Positions 28,006 through 35,976 of a stretch of 64,000 nucleotides of DNA are shown here, piece by piece. Position 1 is the stretch's first letter. Every line of letters begins with the position of its first letter. The translations under genes and the position numbers were made by a program. Below the pieces are notes generated by a model that did no database searches, was not told the origin of the DNA, and saw only the letters and a program-made list of their open reading frames with translations. Origin of the DNA: Duganella flavida (lineage in GTDB: Bacteria > Pseudomonadota > Gammaproteobacteria > Burkholderiales > Burkholderiaceae_D); the NCBI RefSeq assembly GCF_009857445.1, contig NZ_WWCN01000003.1:62001-126000 (forward strand), read 5' to 3'.

Positions 28006-29136
28006 CTAGCTGGTATTCGTTTTGTCGATAGTTAGCAGCGACGAGACGTACAGCAGGAAGCGGTCCTCAAGCCGCGCCAGATCCAGGCCTGTGACCTCGC
28101 CGATGCGACGCAGGCGGTAGTCCAGCGTGTTGCGGTGGATATGCAGCGCGTTTGCGGTGGCGGCCGGATGGCCGTCGTGGGCGAACCATGCTTCCAGTGT
28201 GCGCTGCAGCAGTTCCTTGTTCTTGCCTAGCTTTTCAATGGGGGCGCGCAGCTGCGCTCCTTGCCAGCCGGTGTTCAGGCCAGAGAGCAGTACAGGCAGC
28301 ATGTGGTCGTAGTAACTGTATTGGTGGCGGCGCGGATGGCGCATGCGGCCGATGCGTGCCGCAGTGCGGGCGCTGTGCCACGAAGTGGCCACAGCTTCCA
28401 TGCCTTGCAGCGCGATACCCATGGTCAGGCGGTGCGGCTGTGGATACAGTTCGCGCAGCACGTTGGACAGCGTGTGCAATTGTTTCTTGTGGCCGGGACC
28501 GGGCGCATCGAAGAAGTCGAGCATGGCCAGTTCGCGCTCGCCTGCTGCCGCCGTCAGGAGCGAGGGCAGGCGTGATTGCAGCCGTAGTTGCAGCGCATGC
28601 AGGCCAGCGCCATCGTCTGCTTCATCAAGTTCCAGCAGGTAGACCGCGTGCATGCGGTCGAACTGCACGCCGAGACGGTGCGCCCATGCAGTCAGGTCGG
28701 CGGGATTGGCATGTTCGCCATTGATCAGGTTAAGGACGAAGGCTTCGCGGTAGCGCGAATCGCGTTGCAGCTCGCCCGCCAACTGCGCCTGTTCGAGGAT
28801 CATCTCGGCGGTGAGGCGTACCAGTTCGCCGAACTGGCGGACTTCGGCCGGTGCGCCGCTCAGGCCTACTGCACCGCACAATTGTCCGTGCACCGTCAGC
28901 GGTAAATTGATGCCCGGCTGGGCGCCGTGCAGGTTGCGCGCGCTGGCGTCGTCGATTTCCACCGTCAACCGTTTGGCCAGTGCCAGTAGCGCGCCAGCAT
29001 GCAACTCGCCGATGCGGGCCTGGTTGCCGCTCGCGATAATGCTGCCGTTGGCATCCATGACGTTGACGTTGTAGGGAATGATGCGCATGGTGCGCGTGAC
29101 AATGTCCTGCGCCAGCGCCGTGCTTAGAATGTCCAT
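28006..29136 (-). CDS. CdaR-type sugar-diacid regulator
   Basis: Transcription factor of 376 residues from the ATG at 29136, which matches E. coli CdaR length (385); the upstream open frame lacks coding character. Residues about 1-135 form the sugar-diacid recognition domain (ALAQDIVTRTMRIIPYNVNVMDANG, INLPLTVHGQLCGAVGLSG). A middle GGDEF-like fold follows. The C-terminal PucR-type helix-turn-helix is at about 310-370 (ANALHIHRNTLDYRLRRIGEVTGLDL). It is divergent from the transporter and glycerate kinase genes. CdaR proteins activate glucarate, galactarate and glycerate genes. Confidence 0.9.
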   Translation of the reverse strand: MDILSTALAQDIVTRTMRIIPYNVNVMDANGSIIASGNQARIGELHAGALLALAKRLTVEIDDASARNLHGAQPGINLPLTVHGQLCGAVGLSGAPAEVRQFGELVRLTAEMILEQAQLAGELQRDSRYREAFVLNLINGEHANPADLTAWAHRLGVQFDRMHAVYLLELDEADDGAGLHALQLRLQSRLPSLLTAAAGERELAMLDFFDAPGPGHKKQLHTLSNVLRELYPQPHRLTMGIALQGMEAVATSWHSARTAARIGRMRHPRRHQYSYYDHMLPVLLSGLNTGWQGAQLRAPIEKLGKNKELLQRTLEAWFAHDGHPAATANALHIHRNTLDYRLRRIGEVTGLDLARLEDRFLLYVSSLLTIDKTNTS

Positions 29137-29266
29137 GCGGGCTATTTTAGGGCATTTGCACAAGAAAATGGCGTAGCTGGCCGCAAAATTCGGGCGTGTG
29201 GCCAATGCTTTTTTGTGATCGATTCCAGATAATCGCCGTATCATTAAAAATACACTGGAGACCTGC

Positions 29267-30592
29267 ATGAGCACATCCACCACCACGGCACAGGCCTGGC
29301 CGCCCGCGCCCATCCTCGACGGCGCATATAAAAAAGCCAGCTGGCACCTGATCCCGTTCATTTTTGTCTGCTACCTGTTCAATTACCTGGACCGCGTCAA
29401 CGTCGGCTTTGCGAAGCTGGAGATGCTGGATGCGCTCAAGTTGAGCAATACCGTGTACGGCCTTGGCGCCGGCATTTTCTTCATCGGCTATGTGCTGAGC
29501 GGCGTGCCGAGTAACCTGATTCTGCATAAGATCGGCGCGCGGCGCTGGATTTCGGTGATGATGGTCGCTTGGGGCGGACTGTCGGCGTGCATGCTGTTCG
29601 TGAATTCCCCAACCTCGTTCTACGTGCTGCGCTTCTTTACGGGCGTGGCGGAAGCGGGCTTCTTCCCTGGCATGGTGCTGTACTTTACGCACTGGTTCCC
29701 GACCCAGAAACGCGGCCAGGTGATGGCGCTGTTTATGTCGGCGATTCCGATTTCTGGTTTGATCGGCGGCCCGTTGTCCGGCTGGATGCTGTCACACTTT
29801 TCGACTGGCCAGGGCGGCATGGCGGGCTGGCAGTGGCTGTTCTTGCTGCAGGGCGTGCCGACCGTGCTGCTGGGCGTGGGCGTCTACTTCTATCTCAACG
29901 ACGGCATCACGCAAGCCAAGTGGCTGAGCAGCGAGGAGAAAGCCGCCATGCAGGCCGCACTGGCCAGCGACGAGCAACAGCGTGCCGCTACCAGCAATGT
30001 CGGCCAGTCCTTCAGTGCCGTGCTGCGCAACGGCAGCTTGTGGATGCTGGGCGTGATCTACTTCTGCATTCAGATGGGCGTGTATGCGATTAACTTCTGG
30101 CTGCCGTCGATTATCAAATCGCTGGGCTTCCAGAATCCGGTGACAGTTGGCTGGCTGAGCGCCATCCCTTACTTGCTGGCGGCCGTGTTCATGGTGTGGG
30201 CCGGCCGTTCGGCCGACAAGCACCGCGAACGCCGCTTCCACGTGTCGCTGCCGATGGTGATGGGTCTTATCGGCCTGCTGATGGCGGCCAACTTCTCCAG
30301 CAATGCGCTGATCGTGATGATCGGCTTGAGCATGGCGACCATGGGTGCATTGGCTGCGCTGGCGCAGTTCTGGTCTTTGCCTGCGGCCTTCCTTGGCAGC
30401 GCTGCAGCGGCGGGCGGCCTGGCGTTGATTAATTCGCTGGGCCAGATCGCCGGTTTCGTCAGTCCCTTCCTGGTCGGCTGGATCAAGGATGCGACCCAGA
30501 GCACCGATATGGCGCTGTATATTTTGTCCAGCGTGCTGCTGCTTGGTGCGATACTGGTCTTGCGCATTCCTGCGCGTCTGGTCAACCGTTAA
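29267..30592 (+). CDS. MFS transporter of the anion:cation symporter family (tartrate/hexuronate/glucarate type)
   Basis: Inner-membrane secondary transporter of 441 residues with about 12 helices. The ACS-family helix 1 and loop motifs are present: YLFNYLDRVNVGFAKLEML, GAGIFFIGYVLSGVPSNLIL and RFFTGVAEAGFFPGMVLYFTHWFP. A GGAGACC ribosome site precedes the ATG. Glycerate kinase follows after 9 bases, and CdaR is divergent, so the substrate is likely to be tartrate, a sugar diacid or glycerate. Confidence 0.9.
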   Translation: MSTSTTTAQAWPPAPILDGAYKKASWHLIPFIFVCYLFNYLDRVNVGFAKLEMLDALKLSNTVYGLGAGIFFIGYVLSGVPSNLILHKIGARRWISVMMVAWGGLSACMLFVNSPTSFYVLRFFTGVAEAGFFPGMVLYFTHWFPTQKRGQVMALFMSAIPISGLIGGPLSGWMLSHFSTGQGGMAGWQWLFLLQGVPTVLLGVGVYFYLNDGITQAKWLSSEEKAAMQAALASDEQQRAATSNVGQSFSAVLRNGSLWMLGVIYFCIQMGVYAINFWLPSIIKSLGFQNPVTVGWLSAIPYLLAAVFMVWAGRSADKHRERRFHVSLPMVMGLIGLLMAANFSSNALIVMIGLSMATMGALAALAQFWSLPAAFLGSAAAAGGLALINSLGQIAGFVSPFLVGWIKDATQSTDMALYILSSVLLLGAILVLRIPARLVNR

Positions 30593-30601
30593 GAGCTGCC
30601 G

Positions 30602-31744
30602 ATGAAGATAGTCATAGCGCCCGATTCGTTCAAGGAAAGCTTGACGGCGATGGCCGTCGCCAACGAGATCGAGGCCGGCTTCCGCGAGATTTTCCCCGAT
30701 GCCGAGTATTGCAAACTGCCGGTCGCCGATGGCGGCGAGGGCACGGTGCAAGCCATGATCGACGCCAGCGGCGGCAAGCTGGTGGCCTTGAAGGTGACTG
30801 GCCCGCTGGGCGAACCGGTGGCCGCGTTCTACGGCTTGATGGGCGACGGCCACACAGCGGTGATCGAGATGGCTGCCGCCAGCGGGCTGGAATTGGTCAC
30901 GCCGGCGCAGCGCAATCCGCTGCGGACCACCAGTTACGGCACCGGTGAATTGATACGCCACGCGTTGAACGCGGGCGCGCGCCGCTTCGTGCTGGGCATC
31001 GGCGGCAGCGCCACCAACGACGGTGGTGCGGGCATGCTGCAGGCGCTGGGCGGCCGCTTGCTCGATGCCGGCGGCGAGGACCTCGCGGTCGGCGGCGGCG
31101 CGCTGGCGAAATTGGACCGCATCGACTTGTCCGAACTCGATGCGCGCATCAAGGACTGCGTGTTCGATGTGGCCTGCGATGTGAGTAATCCGCTAGTGGG
31201 ACTGCAAGGCGCTTCGGCCATTTTCGGCCCGCAGAAAGGCGCAACGCCGGAGATGGTGGCGCAGCTGGACGACAACTTGCGCCACTATGCGGCGATCATC
31301 ACGCGCGACCTTGGCCTCGACGTGGCCGACGTGCCGGGTGCGGGTGCAGGTGGCGGCATCGGCGCCGGCATGATGGTATTCCTCGGTGGGAGCCTGCGGC
31401 CGGGTAGCGAGATTGTGACTGCCGCTGTCGGCCTGGATGCGGCGGTGGCGGATGCGGATCTGGTCATCACCGGCGAGGGCCGCATCGACGGCCAGACCAT
31501 CCACGGCAAAACGCCGATTGGCGTGGCGCGGGTGGCGCAGCGCCACGGCAAGCCTGTCATCGCTATCGCCGGCTCATTGGCGAGCGGCGCGGCGGTAGTG
31601 CATGATCACGGCATCGACGCGGTGTTCGCTGCCGTCAGCCGTCCGTGCACGGTGGAGGAAGCGTTGGCTAATGCAGCACTCAACGTGCGCAGCGCGGCGC
31701 GTAATATCGCGGCCACGCTGCGTCTCGGAGCCCAGCTCTCTTAG
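30602..31744 (+). CDS. garK: Glycerate 2-kinase (GarK/TtuE-like)
   Basis: Cytosolic kinase of 380 residues, the usual length of GarK/GlxK. It phosphorylates D-glycerate, giving 2-phosphoglycerate in the studied E. coli enzymes. Signatures: IAPDSFKESLTAMAVANEIEAG at the N-terminus, PVADGGEGTVQAM, GIGGSATNDGGAGMLQALG and DLVITGEGRIDGQT. It is the second gene after the MFS transporter. In the window D-glycerate could come from tartrate dehydrogenase. Confidence 0.95.
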   Translation: MKIVIAPDSFKESLTAMAVANEIEAGFREIFPDAEYCKLPVADGGEGTVQAMIDASGGKLVALKVTGPLGEPVAAFYGLMGDGHTAVIEMAAASGLELVTPAQRNPLRTTSYGTGELIRHALNAGARRFVLGIGGSATNDGGAGMLQALGGRLLDAGGEDLAVGGGALAKLDRIDLSELDARIKDCVFDVACDVSNPLVGLQGASAIFGPQKGATPEMVAQLDDNLRHYAAIITRDLGLDVADVPGAGAGGGIGAGMMVFLGGSLRPGSEIVTAAVGLDAAVADADLVITGEGRIDGQTIHGKTPIGVARVAQRHGKPVIAIAGSLASGAAVVHDHGIDAVFAAVSRPCTVEEALANAALNVRSAARNIAATLRLGAQLS

Positions 31745-31814
31745 CTGCGTTTGCGGCGAGCGGCAAAGCCCACCAGAATAGTATTTGTTTTTTTAAAATT
31801 TCGTTGTTTCTGTG

Positions 31815-31876
31815 CACAAGCGCGCCGGCAGATAACAGGCCCAAGCTTGTGATAGAGTTGTCTTCCATGTAAGACA
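31815..31876. promoter_or_regulatory. Two inverted repeats upstream of the hybrid kinase
   Basis: CACAAGC (31815-31821) and GCTTGTG (31845-31851) form a perfect 7-base inverted repeat with 23 bases between arms. TGTCTT-CCATGT-AAGACA (31859-31876) is a second perfect dyad directly before the AGGA ribosome site of the kinase. The rest of this 145-base gap is AT-rich. Either may be a regulator site; the second could also form a small hairpin in the leader RNA. No regulator is assigned. Confidence 0.4.
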
Positions 31877-31889
31877 CAGGAAAACTGTC

Positions 31890-34340
31890 ATGGCGCGACG
31901 CCGACTGCCGTCGATTAAAGTGCAAATTTATAGCCTGGTCTGGGCTTGCGCTTTGCCGGCCATCGTGGGCTTTTCGCTGCTGACGGCGCACTTTGTTGAG
32001 CGTGAGCGCGACCAGATCCGGCAAGACACGCTGATCACGGCGCGCGCGCTAATGCAGGCAGTGGATCGTGATCTTAACACCGGCATCACCGTGGCGCTGG
32101 CGCTGGCCAATTCGCCCAGCCTCGATAAGCGCGATTTCGCCGCCTTCCATGCGGAAGCCACCAGAGCGCTGCGGCCCGAATTCCCCGGTTTTAATTTCGT
32201 CCTCAGCGACCGCGATGCGGTGCAGTTGCTGAATACTGCGCGTCCCTACGGCCAGCCGATTCCCGATCCCGGCAGCGCGGCGCGCATCCGCAAGGTGTTC
32301 GATACCGGCAAGCCGGTGATTTCCGACGTGTTTATCGGCGGTGCGCTGAAACGCCCGCTGGCCGCCATCCATGCGCCGGTGCTGCGCGACGGTAAAGTGG
32401 TGTTCTGTATTTCAACCGCGTTTGTGCCGGAGCGGCTCGGGCAAGTGCTGAAGGAACAGCGTCTGCCGCCGGACCGCGTGATCGCCATCTTCGATGCACA
32501 AGGCGTGATCGTGGCGCGGTCGCTGGATGCGGAACATACCGTGGGTAAGAAAGGCGCGCCATCGCTGCTGGCGCAGATGCCCCTCAAGATGGAGGCTGCG
32601 GTAGACGCCTCCACGCTGGAGGGCATGCCGGTGTATTCGATGTACAGCCGCTCGCCGTTCAGCGGCTGGGCGGTGGTGATCGGTGTGCCGCGCAGCGTGG
32701 TGTGGTCGGAGATACTGGTCTCGGTGCGCTGGATAGGGCTGGTGGTCGGATTGCTGCTGCTGGCTGGCTTCTGTGTGGCGTGGATTTACGGCCGCAATAT
32801 CGGGCGCTCGGTGGAGCAAGCTGCCGCCGCCAAGGATGCTTTCGTCGCCAATATGAGCCACGAACTGCGCACGCCGATGAACGCGGTGCTGGGCATGGCG
32901 CACTTGCTGGGCACGACCCGGCTGTCGCAGGAGCAGAGCCGTTATCTGGAAATGCTGCGCGCGTCCGGCCAATCACTGCTGGGCATCCTGAACGACATTC
33001 TCGACTTCTCCAAAATGCAGGCCGGGAAGGTGGAACTGCACCCGGTGCGCTTCAAGCTGGAAGACGTGATGCATGCGGTAGCCACCATCATGAGCGTGAG
33101 CGCCGGCGAGAAAGACCTTGAACTGTGCATGGCGGTGGAGCCGGATGTGCCGCGCGAATTGTTCGGCGATGCGCTGCGTTTGCAGCAGGTGCTGGTCAAC
33201 CTGGCCGGTAATGCGATCAAGTTCACCGAGCGCGGTGAAGTGTCGGTGCTGGTGCAGCGCATGACCAAGTCGCCGCTGACGCTGCGTTTCTGCGTGCGCG
33301 ACACCGGCATTGGCATGAGCCGCGAACAGTTGGCGCGCTTGTTCTCGCCGTTCACACAGGGCGACCTGTCGTTCACGCGGCGCTTTGGTGGCACCGGGCT
33401 GGGACTGACCATTTCCAAGAACCTGATCGAACTGCTGGGCGGGACCATTCATGTCCAGAGCGAGCCGGGGCAGGGCACTGAATTCCGCTTCACGCTGACG
33501 CTGGCCGAGGCCGAGGATACGGCGCCGGTGCGCACCGGCGGCACGCTGCATGTGCTGGTGGTGGACGACAACCGCACCAGTCGCACCTTCATTAGCAAGA
33601 CCATCCTGTCGTGGCACTGGACCAGCGACCGTGTGGCCTCCGGCGAGGAAGCGCTGGCGCAGCTGCGTTCCGGCGCGCAGTACGACGTGGTGCTGGTCGA
33701 CAGCCAGATGCCGGGCATGGACGGCATCCAGACCATGCGCGCCATCCAGTCATTGACGCCGGTGCCGGTGATTTGCATGGTCGGCGCCTACACGCGCGGT
33801 AAGCTGATGCAGGAAATGGCGGAAGCCAGCGCCGCCGCTTTCCTTACCAAGCCGGTTACCGCTTCCAGTCTGTTCGACGCGGTGCAGACCGCGCTGGCGC
33901 CGCAGCAGCCGGATGGCGCCGCACCCTCCGCGCCGTCCACGCCGGCGCTGGACGGCGTGCGCATCCTGCTGGTGGAAGACAATCCGGTGAACCAGAACGT
34001 GGCGCGTGGGATACTGGAACAGGCGCGCGCCCAGGTGGCGGTGGCGGATCACGGCCAGCTGGCGCTGGACCTGCTGCGCGCCGGCGATTATGACGTGGTG
34101 CTGATGGATGTGCAGATGCCGGTGATGGACGGCTTTACCGCCACCCGCAAGATCCGCAGCGAGCTGGGATTGTCGCTGCCGGTGATCGCCATGACGGCGG
34201 GCGTGATGGAGTCCGAGCGCGAACAGTGCACCAGTGCCGGCATGGACGACTTCATCGCCAAGCCGATCGACGTGGAGCAGATGTTTGCGATCCTGGCGCG
34301 CTATGTGCCGGCAGGTGCGGCCGCGCGTAGCGATAACTAA
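31890..34340 (+). CDS. Hybrid sensor histidine kinase with two receiver domains
   Basis: Membrane-bound hybrid kinase of 816 residues. Helix 1 is at about 14-33, a Cache-like periplasmic sensor follows to about 275, and helix 2 is at about 278-298. HisKA has His324 (NMSHELRTPMNAVLG). HATPase motifs are NLAGNAIKFTERG, DTGIGM and GTGLGLTISKN. Receiver 1 (about 550-665) has the phospho-acceptor in VVLVDSQMPGMDG; receiver 2 (about 690-805) in VVLMDVQMPVMDG, each with its Lys (FLTKPV, FIAKPI). There is no HPt domain, so a separate phosphotransferase is needed. The signal and the output are unknown. Confidence 0.92.
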   Translation: MARRRLPSIKVQIYSLVWACALPAIVGFSLLTAHFVERERDQIRQDTLITARALMQAVDRDLNTGITVALALANSPSLDKRDFAAFHAEATRALRPEFPGFNFVLSDRDAVQLLNTARPYGQPIPDPGSAARIRKVFDTGKPVISDVFIGGALKRPLAAIHAPVLRDGKVVFCISTAFVPERLGQVLKEQRLPPDRVIAIFDAQGVIVARSLDAEHTVGKKGAPSLLAQMPLKMEAAVDASTLEGMPVYSMYSRSPFSGWAVVIGVPRSVVWSEILVSVRWIGLVVGLLLLAGFCVAWIYGRNIGRSVEQAAAAKDAFVANMSHELRTPMNAVLGMAHLLGTTRLSQEQSRYLEMLRASGQSLLGILNDILDFSKMQAGKVELHPVRFKLEDVMHAVATIMSVSAGEKDLELCMAVEPDVPRELFGDALRLQQVLVNLAGNAIKFTERGEVSVLVQRMTKSPLTLRFCVRDTGIGMSREQLARLFSPFTQGDLSFTRRFGGTGLGLTISKNLIELLGGTIHVQSEPGQGTEFRFTLTLAEAEDTAPVRTGGTLHVLVVDDNRTSRTFISKTILSWHWTSDRVASGEEALAQLRSGAQYDVVLVDSQMPGMDGIQTMRAIQSLTPVPVICMVGAYTRGKLMQEMAEASAAAFLTKPVTASSLFDAVQTALAPQQPDGAAPSAPSTPALDGVRILLVEDNPVNQNVARGILEQARAQVAVADHGQLALDLLRAGDYDVVLMDVQMPVMDGFTATRKIRSELGLSLPVIAMTAGVMESEREQCTSAGMDDFIAKPIDVEQMFAILARYVPAGAAARSDN

Positions 34341-34343
34341 ATG

Positions 34344-34382
34344 AAAGGTAGCCATCAACGTTTCGATATCGCTGCCTTTTTT
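34344..34382 (+). terminator. Intrinsic terminator after the hybrid kinase
   Basis: AAAGGTAGC (34344-34352) pairs with GCTGCCTTT (34371-34379) with one G-U pair, and the second arm runs into six T residues (34377-34382). The loop is 18 bases and contains GATATC. It starts four bases after the kinase stop and separates the kinase from the sigma-factor unit. Confidence 0.72.
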
Positions 34383-34409
34383 AAACTAGCTTATTTGGAA
34401 TTGTTCGTT

Positions 34410-34437
34410 TTGTTACACGGGGGTGGCGGCTTATATT
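34410..34437 (+). promoter_or_regulatory. Candidate sigma70-type promoter of the FecI gene
   Basis: TTGTTA (34410-34415) and TATATT (34432-34437) are 16 bases apart. Transcription would begin near 34444, at or next to the A of the ATG at 34445, giving a leaderless or nearly leaderless message. No ribosome site is seen before that ATG, which agrees. Confidence 0.4.
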
Positions 34438-34444
34438 GGCGCCC

Positions 34445-34957
34445 ATGAGTACCGTATCTTTTGCTACCGCCGCGCGTGACCAGTTTCTCGGCGGTGAATT
34501 CCGCCGCAGTTATGGCTGGCTTACGGCCTGCGTGCACCGGCTGGTCGGCTCGCGCTACGACGCCGAAGACCTGGCTGCATCGGCGTTCACCGAACTCGCA
34601 GGAATGGAAGACGTCAGCCATGTGCGCCAACCGCGCGCGCTGCTGACTACCATCGCACGCCGCCTGACGTATGAGTTCTGGCGGCGGCGCGACCTGGAAC
34701 GCGCGTATCTTGAACAACTGGCGCTCGCGCCTGAATTTTCCGACGCTTCGCCGGAAGACATCTGCGAGGCCATCGACGAATTGATGCGCATCGACGCGGC
34801 TTTGCAAGGCTTGAGCGCCAAGGCGCGCGAAGCTTTTATCCTTAGCCAGTTTGAAGAACTGGGCTACGCCGAAATCGCCCAGCGGCTCGGCGTTTCGGTC
34901 AGCATGGTACGAAAATACCTGGCGCAGGCATTCACCGCCTGCTACGCACTCGCATGA
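34445..34957 (+). CDS. ECF sigma factor, FecI-like
   Basis: Extracytoplasmic-function sigma factor of 170 residues. Region 2 includes FRRSYGWLTACVHRLVGSRYDAEDLAASAFTELA (residues about 19-52) and PRALLTTIARRLTYEFWRRRDLERAYLE; region 4 includes LSAKAREAFILSQFEELGYAEIAQRLGVSVSMVRKYLAQAF. The ATG at 34445 is preferred to an in-frame TTG three codons earlier. It overlaps the FecR gene by 4 bases (ATGA), and a TonB receptor with an STN domain follows. This is the standard FecIR surface-signalling layout, in which ligand binding outside the cell releases the sigma factor to transcribe the receptor genes. Confidence 0.92.
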   Translation: MSTVSFATAARDQFLGGEFRRSYGWLTACVHRLVGSRYDAEDLAASAFTELAGMEDVSHVRQPRALLTTIARRLTYEFWRRRDLERAYLEQLALAPEFSDASPEDICEAIDELMRIDAALQGLSAKAREAFILSQFEELGYAEIAQRLGVSVSMVRKYLAQAFTACYALA

Positions 34958-35892
34958 AGCTGGCCCCGGCCGAACATCAGGCGGTGATGTGGGAAGTGCG
35001 CTTGCGCGAAGGTGACGTTGGCGCCGCAGTGCTGAATGAATTCGATCACTGGCGCACGGCGGCGGCAGCCAACGAACAAGCATGGAACGCCTTGCAGCAA
35101 CGCCTGTTGCGTATCGGTGGTGCCCGCGCCCGCGATGCGGCAGCCGTGGTGCATGCTTTGCGTACGCCTGCTGTGGAGCGCCGGCGCGCGCTGCGTGCCG
35201 CTTTCGGCATGCTGGCGCTGGGTTGCGGCACGTGGGCGCTGCGTGAAGGTGTTCATGGTCTCGGACTGGATGCCGACTGGCAGAGCGCTGTTGGCCAACG
35301 CGGTGAGAGTGCGCTGGCCGATGGCACACCGCTGGCGTATGACGCCGACACGCGTATCTATCTGGGCGGCAGCGCCACTAGCCCGGTGCTCGATTTACAG
35401 CAAGGGCAGTTGCTGGTCAAATCCAGGGGACAGCGTGGAGGCGTGCTGAGTGTCGCGACCGAGCATGGAACGGTGGTTACCGGCGGCGCGATCTTCAACG
35501 TCGGCCGCCTGCTTGAGCGTAGCGTGGTGGCGGTGAGCGCGGGCAGTGCCTTGCTGCGGCCGAAGGGCGGGCCGGCAGTGCTGGTGTCGGCCGGCGAGAC
35601 TTTCCACTTTGGCCGCTCCGGCGCGCATGCTGCCGAATTATCGTTTAACGCCGTCAGCGCGTGGACGCGCGGCGTGTGTGTCGCGGACCGCATGCCGTTG
35701 GCCGAGCTGCTGGACATCTTCAGTCGCTACCGCAAAGGCCTGCTGCGTGTCAGCGGACCAGCAGCGAAGCTGGAGATCAGCGGCGTGTTCCGGCTGGAGG
35801 ATATCGAACGCGCCTTGCTGCAGGTGGCGGACATCCTGCCGGTGCGCATCCAGCGCTACGGCCGCTATCTGACGGTGCTGAGTGCTGTCTGA
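34954..35892 (+). CDS. FecR-type anti-sigma regulator
   Basis: Inner-membrane anti-sigma factor of 312 residues. The N-terminal cytoplasmic FecR_N-like part (QAVMWEVRLREGDVGAAVLNEFDHWRTAAAANEQAW, residues about 10-45) would hold the sigma factor. A single hydrophobic helix lies at about 73-93, next to arginines. The periplasmic FecR domain (SAVGQRGESALADGTPLAYDADTRIYLG, GQLLVKSRG, VVTGGAIFNVGR) follows. A C-terminal segment (LAELLDIFSRYRKGLLRVSG) is of the kind that contacts the receptor STN domain. It is translationally coupled to the sigma gene. Confidence 0.92.
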   Translation: MKLAPAEHQAVMWEVRLREGDVGAAVLNEFDHWRTAAAANEQAWNALQQRLLRIGGARARDAAAVVHALRTPAVERRRALRAAFGMLALGCGTWALREGVHGLGLDADWQSAVGQRGESALADGTPLAYDADTRIYLGGSATSPVLDLQQGQLLVKSRGQRGGVLSVATEHGTVVTGGAIFNVGRLLERSVVAVSAGSALLRPKGGPAVLVSAGETFHFGRSGAHAAELSFNAVSAWTRGVCVADRMPLAELLDIFSRYRKGLLRVSGPAAKLEISGVFRLEDIERALLQVADILPVRIQRYGRYLTVLSAV

Positions 35893-35976
35893 AAAATATT
35901 TTTAGTTTGTGGTGACACTTTTCGCTTCTCGCTGCACATGGGTAGTGAAGCGCCTTGATCGAGGCGCCATAACTTT

